Counted from the first letter of the stretch, positions 8,842 through 17,826 are shown. The stretch is 64,000 nt of DNA from Actinocorallia sp. API 0066 (GCF_020991275.1 NZ_JAJLQY010000011.1:186001-250000), one strand, 5' to 3'. The notes: a model not told the origin generated them from the sequence alone. Numbers and translations are program-made.

Positions 8842-10203
8842 TCAAGGCGGTGTGGTGAGGACGGGGACGGCGGCGGCCACCAGCACGGTGAGGAGCCAGA
8901 GGGCGGGGGCGGCGGAGAGGGTCTGGTCTCTGCGGGACTCGACGCGGCGGGTCTCGGCTTCGCCGCGGGTGAGCCACCACGGGTTTGTTCGGTTCTCCAG
9001 CCACTGGTGTATCGCGCCCAGGAAGGCGCCGTAGAGGAGGTGGCCTACCAGGGACGGGAGGGCGGCGGCCATCGCCGTCGGGTTCCAGCGGAGGGGCTCG
9101 CCGAGGAGGGCGGGGAGGAGGGTGAGGGCGCCCAGGAACCACCAGAGGAGGCCGTAGGAGACGCCCCAGCCTATGCCGGACGCGAGGTCGAAGGAGCGGC
9201 GGCGGAACAGCAGCGCGTAGGAGACGCCGATGAGCTGGGCGATCACAAGGTGGACGACGACAGCGAGCACGATGCCTCGGCCGCCCACCAGACCGGCCAC
9301 CCTGGACAGGGTGCCTGACTCCGCCCAGACGACGGCGAACACCGTCCCGCCCGCGAGGCCCGCGAGGACGCCGTAGAACGTCGCGTGCAGGCCGCGCGCC
9401 CCGGCGCCGTCGTCGTGCAGCGCCCTGACGTCGTCGACGAGGAAGAGGCGGGAGAGCGAGCCGAGCCAGGAGAACACCAGGGCGGTGCCCGCGCCCAGCA
9501 GCAGATAAGGGGGCAGCTCCGTGACGGCGGTGGCGGTGGCCGTCGCGGACCAGTCGAGGCCGTCGCCGCGCAGCAGCGGCAAGGCGGTGAGGGCGCTGGC
9601 GATCCACCAGGTGAAGCCGTAGGCGGTGCCTCTGATGACGGCAGGGCCTGTGCCCTCACGACGGCCGGAGAACAGGAGCGGGTAGGCGAGCCCGGCCAGG
9701 GCGCCGACGAGGAGGAGGTTCGTGGCGGGGAGCAGCACCAGGGCCGCCGTAAGGCCAGCGACGAGGCCGCGCGCCAGGGGGCCCGGCTTGAGGTGAGAGC
9801 GTAGGTCCGGCCGCGCCAACAGGCCGAAGGCCAGGGCCGTCACAGCGCCGTAGGCCAGGTGCCCGTAGAGGCTCGGCAGGAGACGTCGCGCGTTGGCGAG
9901 GTCCCAGGTGACGGGTTCGCCTGTGAGCAGCGGTAGCAGGGTCTGCGGCCCCAGGTACCACCAGAACGCGCCGTAGGCGACGCCCCAGAAGTACAGCTCA
10001 CCCCCGCGCACCTTGCCCGCGACGGCTCCGAAGCCCGCGCCCACGAGGGCCGCGATCACGAGGTGCACGGCGAAACCGACAGGTGCCGCGTCCGTGCGTA
10101 CCAGGGAGGCGACGGTAGGCAGCGCGCCGTAGGAGGCCATGCAAGCGCCGAACACCAGGCCGCCGACTAGCCCTGCGACGGCTCCGCGCACCGCGTCACG
10201 CAT
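8842..10203 (-). CDS. Multi-pass membrane protein with a three-fold internal repeat
   Basis: The 453-aa, strongly hydrophobic protein has no recognised family. Three homologous blocks are visible, at residues 73-130, 191-247 and 346-402. Each carries a G-x-x-YG-x-x-WW core, an LTxLPxLxGxxxxW segment, then a helix ending near FxWL or HQWL. Helices before blocks 1 and 3 also match (VHLVIAALVG and VHLVIAQLIG). This points to triplication of a module of about 120-150 aa. Its start overlaps the end of the upstream NDH-2 gene by 8 nt, so the two are probably co-translated and may act together at the membrane. Confidence 0.75.
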   Translation of the reverse strand: MRDAVRGAVAGLVGGLVFGACMASYGALPTVASLVRTDAAPVGFAVHLVIAALVGAGFGAVAGKVRGGELYFWGVAYGAFWWYLGPQTLLPLLTGEPVTWDLANARRLLPSLYGHLAYGAVTALAFGLLARPDLRSHLKPGPLARGLVAGLTAALVLLPATNLLLVGALAGLAYPLLFSGRREGTGPAVIRGTAYGFTWWIASALTALPLLRGDGLDWSATATATAVTELPPYLLLGAGTALVFSWLGSLSRLFLVDDVRALHDDGAGARGLHATFYGVLAGLAGGTVFAVVWAESGTLSRVAGLVGGRGIVLAVVVHLVIAQLIGVSYALLFRRRSFDLASGIGWGVSYGLLWWFLGALTLLPALLGEPLRWNPTAMAAALPSLVGHLLYGAFLGAIHQWLENRTNPWWLTRGEAETRRVESRRDQTLSAAPALWLLTVLVAAAVPVLTTPP

Positions 10204-11866
10204 CGCGGCCCGCCGTCAGGTCGCGCGGGAACACAAGGTCGAGCACCCAGTCGGACAGCACCCGTACCCGTTTCTCCGCGCCGGGCAGTTTGGCCAGGTA
10301 GATGCCGCGCCACAGGAACCACGCGGCCAGGCCGGACAGCCGCACCCCGCGGATCTCCGCGGCCGCCGTGCGGTGGCCGAGCAGGCACAGCACGCCGATC
10401 GCGCGGAACACGAACGGCTCGGGCTCGCGGCCGGCGAGCACGGCGGCGATGTTGTCGGCGGCCTTTCCGCCCTGCCGGATCGCGTGCTGTGCCGTCGGCG
10501 GGTAGGGGGTGCCGTCGGGGTCCGGGATCTGGGCGCAGTCGCCGACGGCCCAGACGTCGGCGGCGCCGGTGACCCGGAGCGCCGCGTCGGTTTTAAGGCG
10601 TTCGCCGGAAAGGAGGGGGCCCGGTTTGTTGCCCGCCGTCCAGACGAGGGTGTGCGCCGGGATCGACGTGCGGTCGGCCAGCCAGACGGCGCTCTCGGCC
10701 ACCTCGGCGACCCGGACGCCGAACCGGAACACGATGCCGCGCGCCTCCAGCCGCGCCCGCGCGTACGCGCCCAGTGATTCCGGCATCTCGGGCAGGATGC
10801 GGTGGCCGGAGTGGACGAGGGTGAACGTCGGCTCGTCCTCGGTGATGCCCGGGTAGTACCGGAGCACGCCGTGTACCAGGTCGAACAGCTCGGCGACCGT
10901 CTCGGCCCCGGCGAACCCGCCCCCGGCGACGACGAACGACAGCAGCCTGCGCCGCACACGCGGGTCGCGCTCCTGCTCGGCCAGATCGAGGAGCCCGAGG
11001 ACGTGCGCGCGCAGCCGTGCCGCGTCCGCGAGGGTCTTGAGGGTGAACGCCCGTTCCGCCACGCCGGGCAGCCCGAAGAACGCGGGCGCGACCCCCGTCG
11101 CGATGACGAGATGGTCGTAGCCGATCTCGTCGTCGCGCGGGCCGCCCGTCCGCAGCACGACCTTCTTGCTGCCCGCGTCGATCCTGACCACCTCGCCGCG
11201 CCGGAACCGCGTGTGCGGCGCGCACGCCCTGACCGGCGCCCCGATGTGCTGCGCCTCCAGCGCGCCACCCGCCACCTCCGCCAGCATCGGCGTGAACAGC
11301 AAAAAGCCCGAGTCACTCACCAACGTCACGTCCACCCGCGCCCCCCGCGCGACCAGCCGCTCGAACCGCCGCGCCACCGCCACCCCACCAAACCCCCCAC
11401 CCACGACCACCACCCGCGCCGCCGCCTCCGCCGACGCCCCCTCGACCCTCCTTTCCGGCAACACCCGCACCACCAGCCCCACAAGCACCCCCGCAAACGC
11501 CCCCGCCAACACCCCTCCCACCACCCACGGATAAACCCCCACAACCCCCCCTCCCCCCGAGAACTGCACCACCACCATCGCCCCAACAAACCACCCCAAA
11601 AGCCCCAGCAACGCCCCCAACGCCACCGCATCCCCAGGCCGATGCCGCCCCAAAAACCCCGTAACCCCACCCACCACCACAACACCACCCAAAAAACCCA
11701 CACCACCCACCCAACCTGCCTCCCCAAGCACCACAACCCCACCCCAAACCACTCCACTAACAACCCCGGCGACAACTCCAGCAAGTACCCAACGCACCCT
11801 TCCATCCTCACCACACCAGTTCCCCCCAAGTCCCTCCCCTCCCCGCCACACCTCCCTAACCCCCAC
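10196..11866 (-). CDS. Type II NADH dehydrogenase-like flavoprotein with N-terminal membrane domain
   Basis: The 556-aa product should pass electrons from NAD(P)H to quinone through FAD, without proton pumping. The FAD-binding Rossmann motif VVVGGGFGG begins at about residue 150; a second dinucleotide motif FVVAGGGFAGAET is at about 310; the C-terminal flavin motif VWAVGDCAQIPD is near 465. Unusually, residues about 25-135 form roughly four Gly/Val-rich membrane helices before the catalytic part. The coding strand of that part is almost pure G and T. A GTG at codon 25 is an alternative start. It is followed by the repeat membrane protein with an 8-nt overlap. Confidence 0.85.
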   Translation of the reverse strand: MGVREVWRGGEGLGGNWCGEDGRVRWVLAGVVAGVVSGVVWGGVVVLGEAGWVGGVGFLGGVVVVGGVTGFLGRHRPGDAVALGALLGLLGWFVGAMVVVQFSGGGGVVGVYPWVVGGVLAGAFAGVLVGLVVRVLPERRVEGASAEAAARVVVVGGGFGGVAVARRFERLVARGARVDVTLVSDSGFLLFTPMLAEVAGGALEAQHIGAPVRACAPHTRFRRGEVVRIDAGSKKVVLRTGGPRDDEIGYDHLVIATGVAPAFFGLPGVAERAFTLKTLADAARLRAHVLGLLDLAEQERDPRVRRRLLSFVVAGGGFAGAETVAELFDLVHGVLRYYPGITEDEPTFTLVHSGHRILPEMPESLGAYARARLEARGIVFRFGVRVAEVAESAVWLADRTSIPAHTLVWTAGNKPGPLLSGERLKTDAALRVTGAADVWAVGDCAQIPDPDGTPYPPTAQHAIRQGGKAADNIAAVLAGREPEPFVFRAIGVLCLLGHRTAAAEIRGVRLSGLAAWFLWRGIYLAKLPGAEKRVRVLSDWVLDLVFPRDLTAGRDA

Positions 11867-12007
11867 CGGCTCGCCGGGGACGGCGGTCCCTCGTGCGTTG
11901 TGGAGACGCCTGAAAGTTATGGGATCCGATGTATTCGGCGGGCTCGGGTGGCACTCTCGTCAAGAGTTTCGGGGGCTTGATGCGCTGTCCACCACGGGAG
12001 CCCCCTC

Positions 12008-12562
12008 ATGGAATTCGCGTTCTTTCTCCTCAAGCACGCCCGCGCGGCGGCGGTCGCCGTGTTCGTCAGCGCGCTCTTCGCGCTGGGCTCCACCGGTGGG
12101 GACGCCGTCTGCTTCAACGGCCAGGAGGGCGATGCCCCCGGCGAATGCGGTGGCGTCCTCCTGTCCAACGCGTTCGTCTTCGCCGTCGCGCCCGCGCTGC
12201 TCGTCCTCTCCGTCGTGCTGTTCTGGGCCACTCCCGCGCTGCGCCGCGCGACCCTGCGCGACGGCTACGTCCGCGCCTACTACCGCGCCCTGCGGCCGAG
12301 ACTCGACAAGATCGACGCCTACGCGCGGACGGACGACGCGGTGATCGTGGAGATCTGGGCCGCGCACGAGGCGGCGGCCCGTGCTGCGGTGCTGGCGTGC
12401 GTGCGCTACCAGCCGGATCCGACGTACTACGGGCTCATGGCCGAAGCGATGGTCGACGTCGTCGCTGAGACCACCGGCTGCGACGCCTCGGCTCTTCGCG
12501 AGGCCGGCCTCGCCGTGAGCCCCTTCTACCGGCGCTTCCGGACGCGGCCCGGCCTTCGGTGA
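12008..12562 (+). CDS. Small membrane protein of unknown function
   Basis: The 184-aa product has two likely membrane helices (about residues 10-29 and 50-72) joined by a short loop with two Cys (CFNGQ and ECGG) that could form a disulfide outside. The C-terminal half (75-184) is soluble, basic and probably cytoplasmic. I do not recognise a family. The ATG at 12008 follows GGGAG by a few bases. It stands alone, with about 140 bp upstream that hold no other gene. Confidence 0.65.
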   Translation: MEFAFFLLKHARAAAVAVFVSALFALGSTGGDAVCFNGQEGDAPGECGGVLLSNAFVFAVAPALLVLSVVLFWATPALRRATLRDGYVRAYYRALRPRLDKIDAYARTDDAVIVEIWAAHEAAARAAVLACVRYQPDPTYYGLMAEAMVDVVAETTGCDASALREAGLAVSPFYRRFRTRPGLR

Positions 12563-12712
12563 GATCACCAGGCACGGCCCAGCCACGGTTCGCGGGTTCT
12601 GGGTCGCCTTGGTTCCATGGGGCGGGAAACGAGGCGTGGGACGCAGAGTGGAATTCTCTGCGGGCCTAGGGTCGGGTTTTGGATCTTTTCCCCCAGTCCT
12701 AGGAGTGTTGTC

Positions 12713-13426
12713 TTGTCACGTAGGTCCCTTGTTGTCCTTGTCGCGGCTTCTGTTGGGGCGGGCTTGTTCGTTGCGCCCGCGCAGGCGGGGCCGTCCGAGC
12801 GGCGGGCGACGTTTGTCGCCGTCACGCCGAAGAACGCCGTTGTCACGACGGGGAAGTCGACGGTGTTGAATCTGCGGGTCTCGATCGACGCGGCGGAGCC
12901 GTTCTATGAGGGCAAGATCCTTGCCGAGCTGACGGCGCTCAACGGCAACGGCTACGAGTTCCTCTATCTGACCGACCCGGACGGCGACGGCGTCTACACG
13001 GGGCGGGTCCAGTTGACGCCGCTGTTCGCCGTCCCCGGCAACTGGACGGTGAAAACGGAGGCGATCGGCGACGAGACGGGCAGCGCGATCCAGGGCCCGA
13101 CCGGCCGGTTCACCATCCGCAGCAAGACGAAGATCACCGCGAAGGCGACGCCGAAGAAGCCGCGCAAGGGCGCCGCCGTCACGCTGTCCGGCCGCCTGCG
13201 CACCCTGAAGTACGGCTCCTACGACGGCTTCGGAGGCCGCACCCTCCAGATCCGCTTCCGCAAGAAGGGCTCCACGAAGTGGACGACCCTCACCACCGTG
13301 AAGACCAAGCGCAACGGCACCTACACCAAGACGATCCGCCCCAAGTCCCCCGGATCGCTCCAGCTCCACTGGAAGGGCTCCACGACCACCACCCCGGTCA
13401 CGACCAGCCCCATCCCCGTCAAATAG
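12713..13426 (+). CDS. Secreted two-domain beta-sandwich (Ig-like) protein
   Basis: The product is about 237 aa from TTG 12713, chosen because AGGAG sits 7-8 nt before it and a clean signal peptide (SRRSLVVLVAASVGAGLFV, cleavage after AQA) begins there. An earlier ATG would add a non-secretory leader. Two beta-rich domains follow: one of about 95 aa with DPDGDGVYTGRV, as in exported Ig-like domains, and a basic one (KITAKATPKKPRKGAAVTL onward) typical of actinomycete extracellular Ig folds. No catalytic residues are seen; binding or a structural role is likely. Confidence 0.72.
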   Translation: MSRRSLVVLVAASVGAGLFVAPAQAGPSERRATFVAVTPKNAVVTTGKSTVLNLRVSIDAAEPFYEGKILAELTALNGNGYEFLYLTDPDGDGVYTGRVQLTPLFAVPGNWTVKTEAIGDETGSAIQGPTGRFTIRSKTKITAKATPKKPRKGAAVTLSGRLRTLKYGSYDGFGGRTLQIRFRKKGSTKWTTLTTVKTKRNGTYTKTIRPKSPGSLQLHWKGSTTTTPVTTSPIPVK

Positions 13427-13460
13427 CCAGATCTCCGGCGGATCGTGCGCCCCGGTGCCG

Positions 13461-13775
13461 TCACGGCGTCGGGGCGTCGCTCACGGGGGCCTCGCGTCCG
13501 AGCGCCCGGTGCTCGTCCAGTTCGAGTTCGATGAACGCCGTGATCATCGCACGCCACACCGCCTCGGCGACGCCGGGCGAGAGCCCCGCCTCGACGGCCC
13601 GCTCCCGCACCCCCGCCACCACCCGCTCAACCCGCTCCGGCGCCCGCACCGCCTCCTCGTCCTTCTTGACGGCCGCCGCTCGCCTCACCAACCCCTCCCG
13701 AACCGCCAACAACCCCACGATCTCCCGATCCACCGCATCGATCCGCCCCCGGATCTCCCGAAGCTCCCCATCCAT
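13461..13775 (-). CDS. AroQ-class chorismate mutase
   Basis: The 104-aa product is a type of all-helical chorismate mutase, converting chorismate to prephenate for Phe/Tyr synthesis. The first helix shows the pattern LREIRGRIDAVDREIVGLL, with the active-site Arg (GRID) and then R-x-x-LVRRAAAVKK carrying the second Arg and Lys. A final helix ends in MITAFIELELDEH. No signal peptide is present, so it is cytosolic. It is convergent with the secreted Ig-like gene; a possible hairpin (13448-13476) spans its stop. Confidence 0.85.
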   Translation of the reverse strand: MDGELREIRGRIDAVDREIVGLLAVREGLVRRAAAVKKDEEAVRAPERVERVVAGVRERAVEAGLSPGVAEAVWRAMITAFIELELDEHRALGREAPVSDAPTP

Positions 13776-14273
13776 CCCCCCACCCTAAAACCCCACCCGG
13801 CTCAGCCGTTGCCACCCCAACGGCTGCCAGCACGGACGGAGAGCGGGAGGCGAAGGTGAGCTGGCCGCTGTCGCGCACGCAGGTAGATGCCGGTACCACT
13901 TCTGTCCGAACCGCGCTCCGCCGCCGCCTTTCCGCCACCACTTGATCGGCCCTGCCATAAAGGCCGCGAAAGGGCGCCTTGAAACCAGGCCCGCTCGCAC
14001 CGAGAACGGCAGGTGATGTACGTCACAAACGCACCGTTCCTTTCTCGGGCACGCCTCCCGGGGTCGAGGGAGTTGTGGGGCGAGTTCTCGCCGGTCGCGG
14101 GCGTGGCGCCGATTCGGCGGATGGCGGTGCGATGCGACGCCCCGTATCGCGGGCTGGGCAACCTGAATCTCGGCATGTGGACGCGCCCTGTTGCTGAAAA
14201 TCTCGTACTGCGATCTTTCTCCTGTCATGCAGTTCCGGCTGACGTCCGGTTCAGGCTCGGCCAAGGAGTCCAC
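13776..14273. other. Gene-poor intergenic stretch
   Basis: These 498 bp hold no supported gene: frames across it lack ribosome sites and coding-type third-position bias, and GC is lower than around it. The only recognisable element is the CRP-like palindrome at 14013-14026. It lies between the start of the chorismate mutase gene and the start of a lipoprotein gene, so it should contain promoters in both directions. Confidence 0.5.
14013..14026. promoter_or_regulatory. CRP/FNR-type operator-like palindrome
   Basis: The 14-mer GTGATGTACGTCAC fits the actinomycete Crp pattern GTG-N6-GNCAC and the general GTGA-N6-TCAC arrangement. It lies about 250 bp before the lipoprotein gene at 14274. An adenylate cyclase is encoded about 7 kb away. 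A single site match could be chance. Confidence 0.3.
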
Positions 14274-15212
14274 ATGCGGGGTTGGGGTGTTGGGGTGCTT
14301 GTCGGGGGTTTGCTTGTCGCCTGTGGGGCGTGTTCGACGGCTGACGAGTCGCCGCGGCCGGAGGGGACCGGCGGGTGGTCGCTGCCTGCCGAGCCCGATC
14401 CGGGTGTGCGCGACGCGATGCGCGGACTCTGGGACGGCATGAGCGTCAGGCACGCGGCACAGGAGGAACTCATTCGGCGGTGCATGACGAAGGCCGGATT
14501 CACCTACGTCAAGAGCCCTTCGCCGACCGGTGACGTGGCGCCGACGATGGGTGTGGAGCCTTACGGGCAGTCGGTGGCCGACGCGAAGCGCCACGGGTAT
14601 CCGAAGGACCCGGTGAACGACAGGCCGGCGACGGAGACGGATCCGGGGAACGGCGGCCTTTCGGCGTCCGACAAGGCCAAATGGCACGCCGCCTATTTTG
14701 GGGACGGCTCCTCGTCCGTGGAGATCGAACTGCCCAACGGGGAGAGTGTCGGCACCAACGCCAACGGCTGCCTCGCCGAGGCGAGGGCCACCCTGTACGG
14801 ATCGGTCGAGTTGGAGATCAGGGTGGTGAACTTCGCCGGAATGTTGCCGATCGTGGCGCAGCGGCAGATCCGGGTGGATCCGGCGCTGAAGACCCTGAAC
14901 GACGCATGGGCCGCGTGTGTGAAAGCGAAGGGGCTCGGTGAATTCGCCGACCCCGAGGCCGCCCGCGTGAAGGCCAAGGAGTTCGCGAGCCAGGGCACGC
15001 CCGCCGAGGCCCGGAAGAAGGAGATCACCCTGGCCGTCGCGGACGCCGAATGCGAGGCCGAGACGGACTACGCCCCGAAGCGCCGAACTCTGGAAGACCG
15101 CTATTACACCGTCGCACTACAGAAGTACCAAGGCCCGGTCACCGAGATCATCTCCGCGAACAAGCACGCCCTCACAAAGGCGAAGCAGATCCTTTCCGGC
15201 GCGGGAGCATGA
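14274..15212 (+). CDS. Putative lipoprotein, helical, unknown function
   Basis: The product is 312 aa from ATG 14274, behind AAGGAG. A Gly/Val-rich signal segment ends in a lipobox-like LVACGAC, so lipid anchoring is likely (either Cys could be modified). The rest is helical with scattered Cys pairs (IRRCMTKAGF, NGCLAEAR, AACVKAKG, DAECEAE), suggesting internal disulfides. This Cys pattern recurs in actinomycete lipoproteins of unknown role; I cannot name a function. Confidence 0.72.
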   Translation: MRGWGVGVLVGGLLVACGACSTADESPRPEGTGGWSLPAEPDPGVRDAMRGLWDGMSVRHAAQEELIRRCMTKAGFTYVKSPSPTGDVAPTMGVEPYGQSVADAKRHGYPKDPVNDRPATETDPGNGGLSASDKAKWHAAYFGDGSSSVEIELPNGESVGTNANGCLAEARATLYGSVELEIRVVNFAGMLPIVAQRQIRVDPALKTLNDAWAACVKAKGLGEFADPEAARVKAKEFASQGTPAEARKKEITLAVADAECEAETDYAPKRRTLEDRYYTVALQKYQGPVTEIISANKHALTKAKQILSGAGA

Positions 15213-15360
15213 CCCGCGGACGGAACCCGTTCGCCGCGTCAGTCGGCGGCCGAGGCGGAGGCGCCGCCGTCGACGACGACGGTGCCCGTGCGCGTCGAGT
15301 CGCTGGCCGGACGGACCGGGTCGACGGTAAGACGATCCTCTACCTTGCGGGCCGTCTCTT

Positions 15361-15534
15361 CCTGCTGATGGCGGTTGTCTCGGGATCTGTTTGGCGAAAG
15401 GGTGGACTGCTGCCATCTCTCCCTGGCTGATCGTGGTGGGTCCGGGGCTGGGGCTGTTCGTCGGCACGGTGGCTGGGATCTATCCGGCGTTCAAGGCCGC
15501 GGCGCTGGAGCCGGTCGCCGCGTTGGCGGGGTGA
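15361..15534 (+). pseudogene. C-terminal remnant of an FtsX/MacB-type ABC transporter permease
   Basis: Reading from about 15361 to the TGA at 15532-15534, the frame encodes a GWTAAISPW segment, a hydrophobic helix, then GIYPAFKAAALEPVAALAG. That last stretch is the classic C terminus of MacB/FtsX-family permeases. The preceding several hundred residues of such a protein are absent and there is no start. The stretch 15213-15621 has no intact gene. On the - strand, about 15240-15420 a short coding-like frame ending in VVVDGGASASAAD may be another remnant. Confidence 0.6.
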
Positions 15535-15621
15535 TCTGGGAGTGAGTGATCTTGACTGGGGTGGCGGCTATTAATAGAATTTGTCTGTCTGAATAGTAGG
15601 GATTGCACTGGGAGGTGTTTC

Positions 15622-16965
15622 GTGGCGGGGATTCGGGTAGGTGAAGTGGTCAAGGGGCTTCGGAAAGGTGGGGTGGCCGGGGTTGTTGTGGGTTGGGCGG
15701 ACAACAACGGGGTTGTTCGGTCGCGGGTGGTTCCGGTGGGGAGGCTCGCCGAGGTGGCGGAGAAGGGGGTGGGGGTGACGTCCCTGTTCGCCGTCTTCGA
15801 CTCGCATGACGGGATCACGTTCGCGCACGAGGGGCTGGCGACGCCGTCGGGGGACGTCAGGCTGGTGCCGGTGGTGGAACGGCTCGTGCGGCTGCGGGGG
15901 CAGGACGGGCTGGCGTGGGCGCCGGGCAGGCAGGTGGCGGCGGACGGGTCGGCCTGGGCGTACGACCAGCGGTCGGTCCTGGAACGCCAGGTCGCGGAGG
16001 CCGCCGAGCGTGGCCTCACCTTCAAGGCGGGCTGGGAGCTGGAGTTCGTCCTCTCCAGTGACGACGGGCCCGCCCCCGGTGGACCCGCCTACAGTTCAAC
16101 CGCGCTGCTCTCAGTAGACGAGTTCACGGTGACGCTGCTGCGCGACCTGGAAGCGAACGGGCTCGGTATCGGCCAGTTCCACGCCGAGTACGGGCAGGCG
16201 CAGTTCGAGCTCAGCCTCCTGCCGTCGGATCCGGTCTCGGCGGCCGACGACCAGCTGCTCGCGCGGCAGACGATCCACGCCGCCGCCCGCGCGCACGGCC
16301 TGCGCGCCGGGTTCGCGCCGCTGCACACGGCCGAGGGCGTCGGCAACGGCTGGCACCTGCACGTCTCGGCGCTGCGCGACGGCGTCAACATCCTGCCGGG
16401 CGACGGGCCGCACGGCCTGTCCGAGGAGGGCGGAGCCTTCCTCGCCGGACTCCTGCGCGACCTGCCTGCGATCACCTCGGTGACGGCGCCCAGCGTGCCG
16501 TCAAGCGCGCGGCTGCGTCCCGGCTACTTCTCCAGCGCCTACGCCTTCTGGGGGGTGGAGAACCGTGAGGCGCCCCTACGCTTCGTCCCGGCGACCCCGC
16601 TTCTGGGCGACGGCCACGCGAACATCGAGCTGAAGCCGTCGGACGCGTCGGCGAACCCGTATCTTGCGCTCGCCGTCGTCATCGCGTCGGGGCTCGCGGG
16701 GCTGAAGGACGGCCTTGTGCCGCCCGCGCCGATCGCCGAGGACCCCGGCACCTGGTCGGAGGAGCGCCGCGCCGAGCACGGTGTGACGCGGCTGCCCGAG
16801 ACGCCGCGCGCGCAGCTCGACGCGCTCGCCGCCGCCGAGCAGGTGGGCGCCGTGCTGGGCCCCGAGCTGCTCGGCGCGTTCCGGGCGGTGCGTGAGGCCG
16901 ACCTGGCGTGGGCGGCCGAGCGGCCGTTCGACGCGGTCGTCGAAGCCCACCGATGGAAGTACTGA
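15622..16965 (+). CDS. Glutamine synthetase-like ligase (GlnA paralogue)
   Basis: The 447-aa product has the GS fold: an N-terminal beta-grasp, then catalytic motifs GWELEFVL (metal Glu residues), QFELSLLPSDPV, NGWHLHVSAL (ATP/metal His) and a C-terminal NIELKPSDASANPYLALAV. The tyrosine-adenylylation motif of true GlnA I is not seen, and the sequence resembles actinomycete paralogues that ligate glutamate to amines such as polyamines. The substrate is an inference. It starts at GTG 15622 behind GGGAGG. It overlaps the next gene by 13 nt, implying coupled translation. Confidence 0.85.
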   Translation: MAGIRVGEVVKGLRKGGVAGVVVGWADNNGVVRSRVVPVGRLAEVAEKGVGVTSLFAVFDSHDGITFAHEGLATPSGDVRLVPVVERLVRLRGQDGLAWAPGRQVAADGSAWAYDQRSVLERQVAEAAERGLTFKAGWELEFVLSSDDGPAPGGPAYSSTALLSVDEFTVTLLRDLEANGLGIGQFHAEYGQAQFELSLLPSDPVSAADDQLLARQTIHAAARAHGLRAGFAPLHTAEGVGNGWHLHVSALRDGVNILPGDGPHGLSEEGGAFLAGLLRDLPAITSVTAPSVPSSARLRPGYFSSAYAFWGVENREAPLRFVPATPLLGDGHANIELKPSDASANPYLALAVVIASGLAGLKDGLVPPAPIAEDPGTWSEERRAEHGVTRLPETPRAQLDALAAAEQVGAVLGPELLGAFRAVREADLAWAAERPFDAVVEAHRWKY

Positions 16966-17732
16966 ACGGGGTCGAGGTTCGGGCCTTCCCTGGCACGTCG
17001 GACGTGCTGCGCGCCCACGCGGCCGCGCTGCCCCAGCCGGACCAGCTCTGCGGCCCGTTCTGGGCCGCGCTCGTGACCGGCCGTCCGGACCTCGGGCGGC
17101 TCGCCTGCGCGGCCGGAACGGCGGTCTGGGAGGGCGAGGCGGCGTGGTCGCGGCCGGCGGGGGAGCCCGCGCACGCCGTCAACTGGGAGGGGCTGCCACG
17201 GGCCGCGTCCCCGGAGGCCGCCGGGACGTCGCCGGACGGCGTCGGCCGCGCGCTGCGGTCGGGCGCGCGGGACGGCCTGGAGGCGGTCCCGGTGACGGGC
17301 GAGTGGACGACCGGCCGTCTCGTCGCGCTCCTACGGCTGCTCGTGGACGGCGCGGCCCCCGGCGTGGTCATCGCGAACCCGCACACCGCCCCCCTGGTGC
17401 GTCATGCCGACGAAGCAGGGCTGCGCGCCTACCTGGACACCGGAGCCGACCCATGGCCCACCGAACAGGAATGGCGCGTAGGCCACTTCGTAGGCGTGTG
17501 GGGAGCCGTCTTCGGGCGACGCGGCGCCCTGGTCGCCCTCGCCGACGGCTACCCCTCCTTGGGCTCGGACGGGCTCCACCTCCAGCCCGCAAGCAGGATG
17601 GCCCGGGCTCTCGCCAGGTCCGCGCCCGGAAGCGGTGGCCTCATCCTGCGCACACCAAAAGCCCGCGTCCCCTGGTTGGAGGATCGGCTTACGGAGATCG
17701 GCCTGGAGCCTCGCTGGTGGGAGAACCCCTGA
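16953..17732 (+). CDS. Conserved-looking protein of unknown function, coupled to the GS-like gene
   Basis: The product is 259 aa from ATG 16953, inside the end of the GS-like gene. I do not recognise a named family. A QPDQLCGPFWAAL segment near residue 30 and NPHTAPLVRHAD further on resemble the Cys and His blocks of papain/C39-like folds, but this is a weak visual match. The last part (LHLQPASRMARALAR onward) looks like a conserved tail. Overlap with the ligase suggests they act in one pathway, perhaps as a modifying or amidohydrolase partner. Confidence 0.65.
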   Translation: MEVLNGVEVRAFPGTSDVLRAHAAALPQPDQLCGPFWAALVTGRPDLGRLACAAGTAVWEGEAAWSRPAGEPAHAVNWEGLPRAASPEAAGTSPDGVGRALRSGARDGLEAVPVTGEWTTGRLVALLRLLVDGAAPGVVIANPHTAPLVRHADEAGLRAYLDTGADPWPTEQEWRVGHFVGVWGAVFGRRGALVALADGYPSLGSDGLHLQPASRMARALARSAPGSGGLILRTPKARVPWLEDRLTEIGLEPRWWENP

Positions 17733-17826
17733 ACCCCTCCTCAGGGACGCGGGCTGTGGCCGGGTCGGGGATCGGGGGGATGGGTGGGAGTTGAGGGGAG
17801 AGTGGGGGTGCTGTTAGCTTCGTGCG

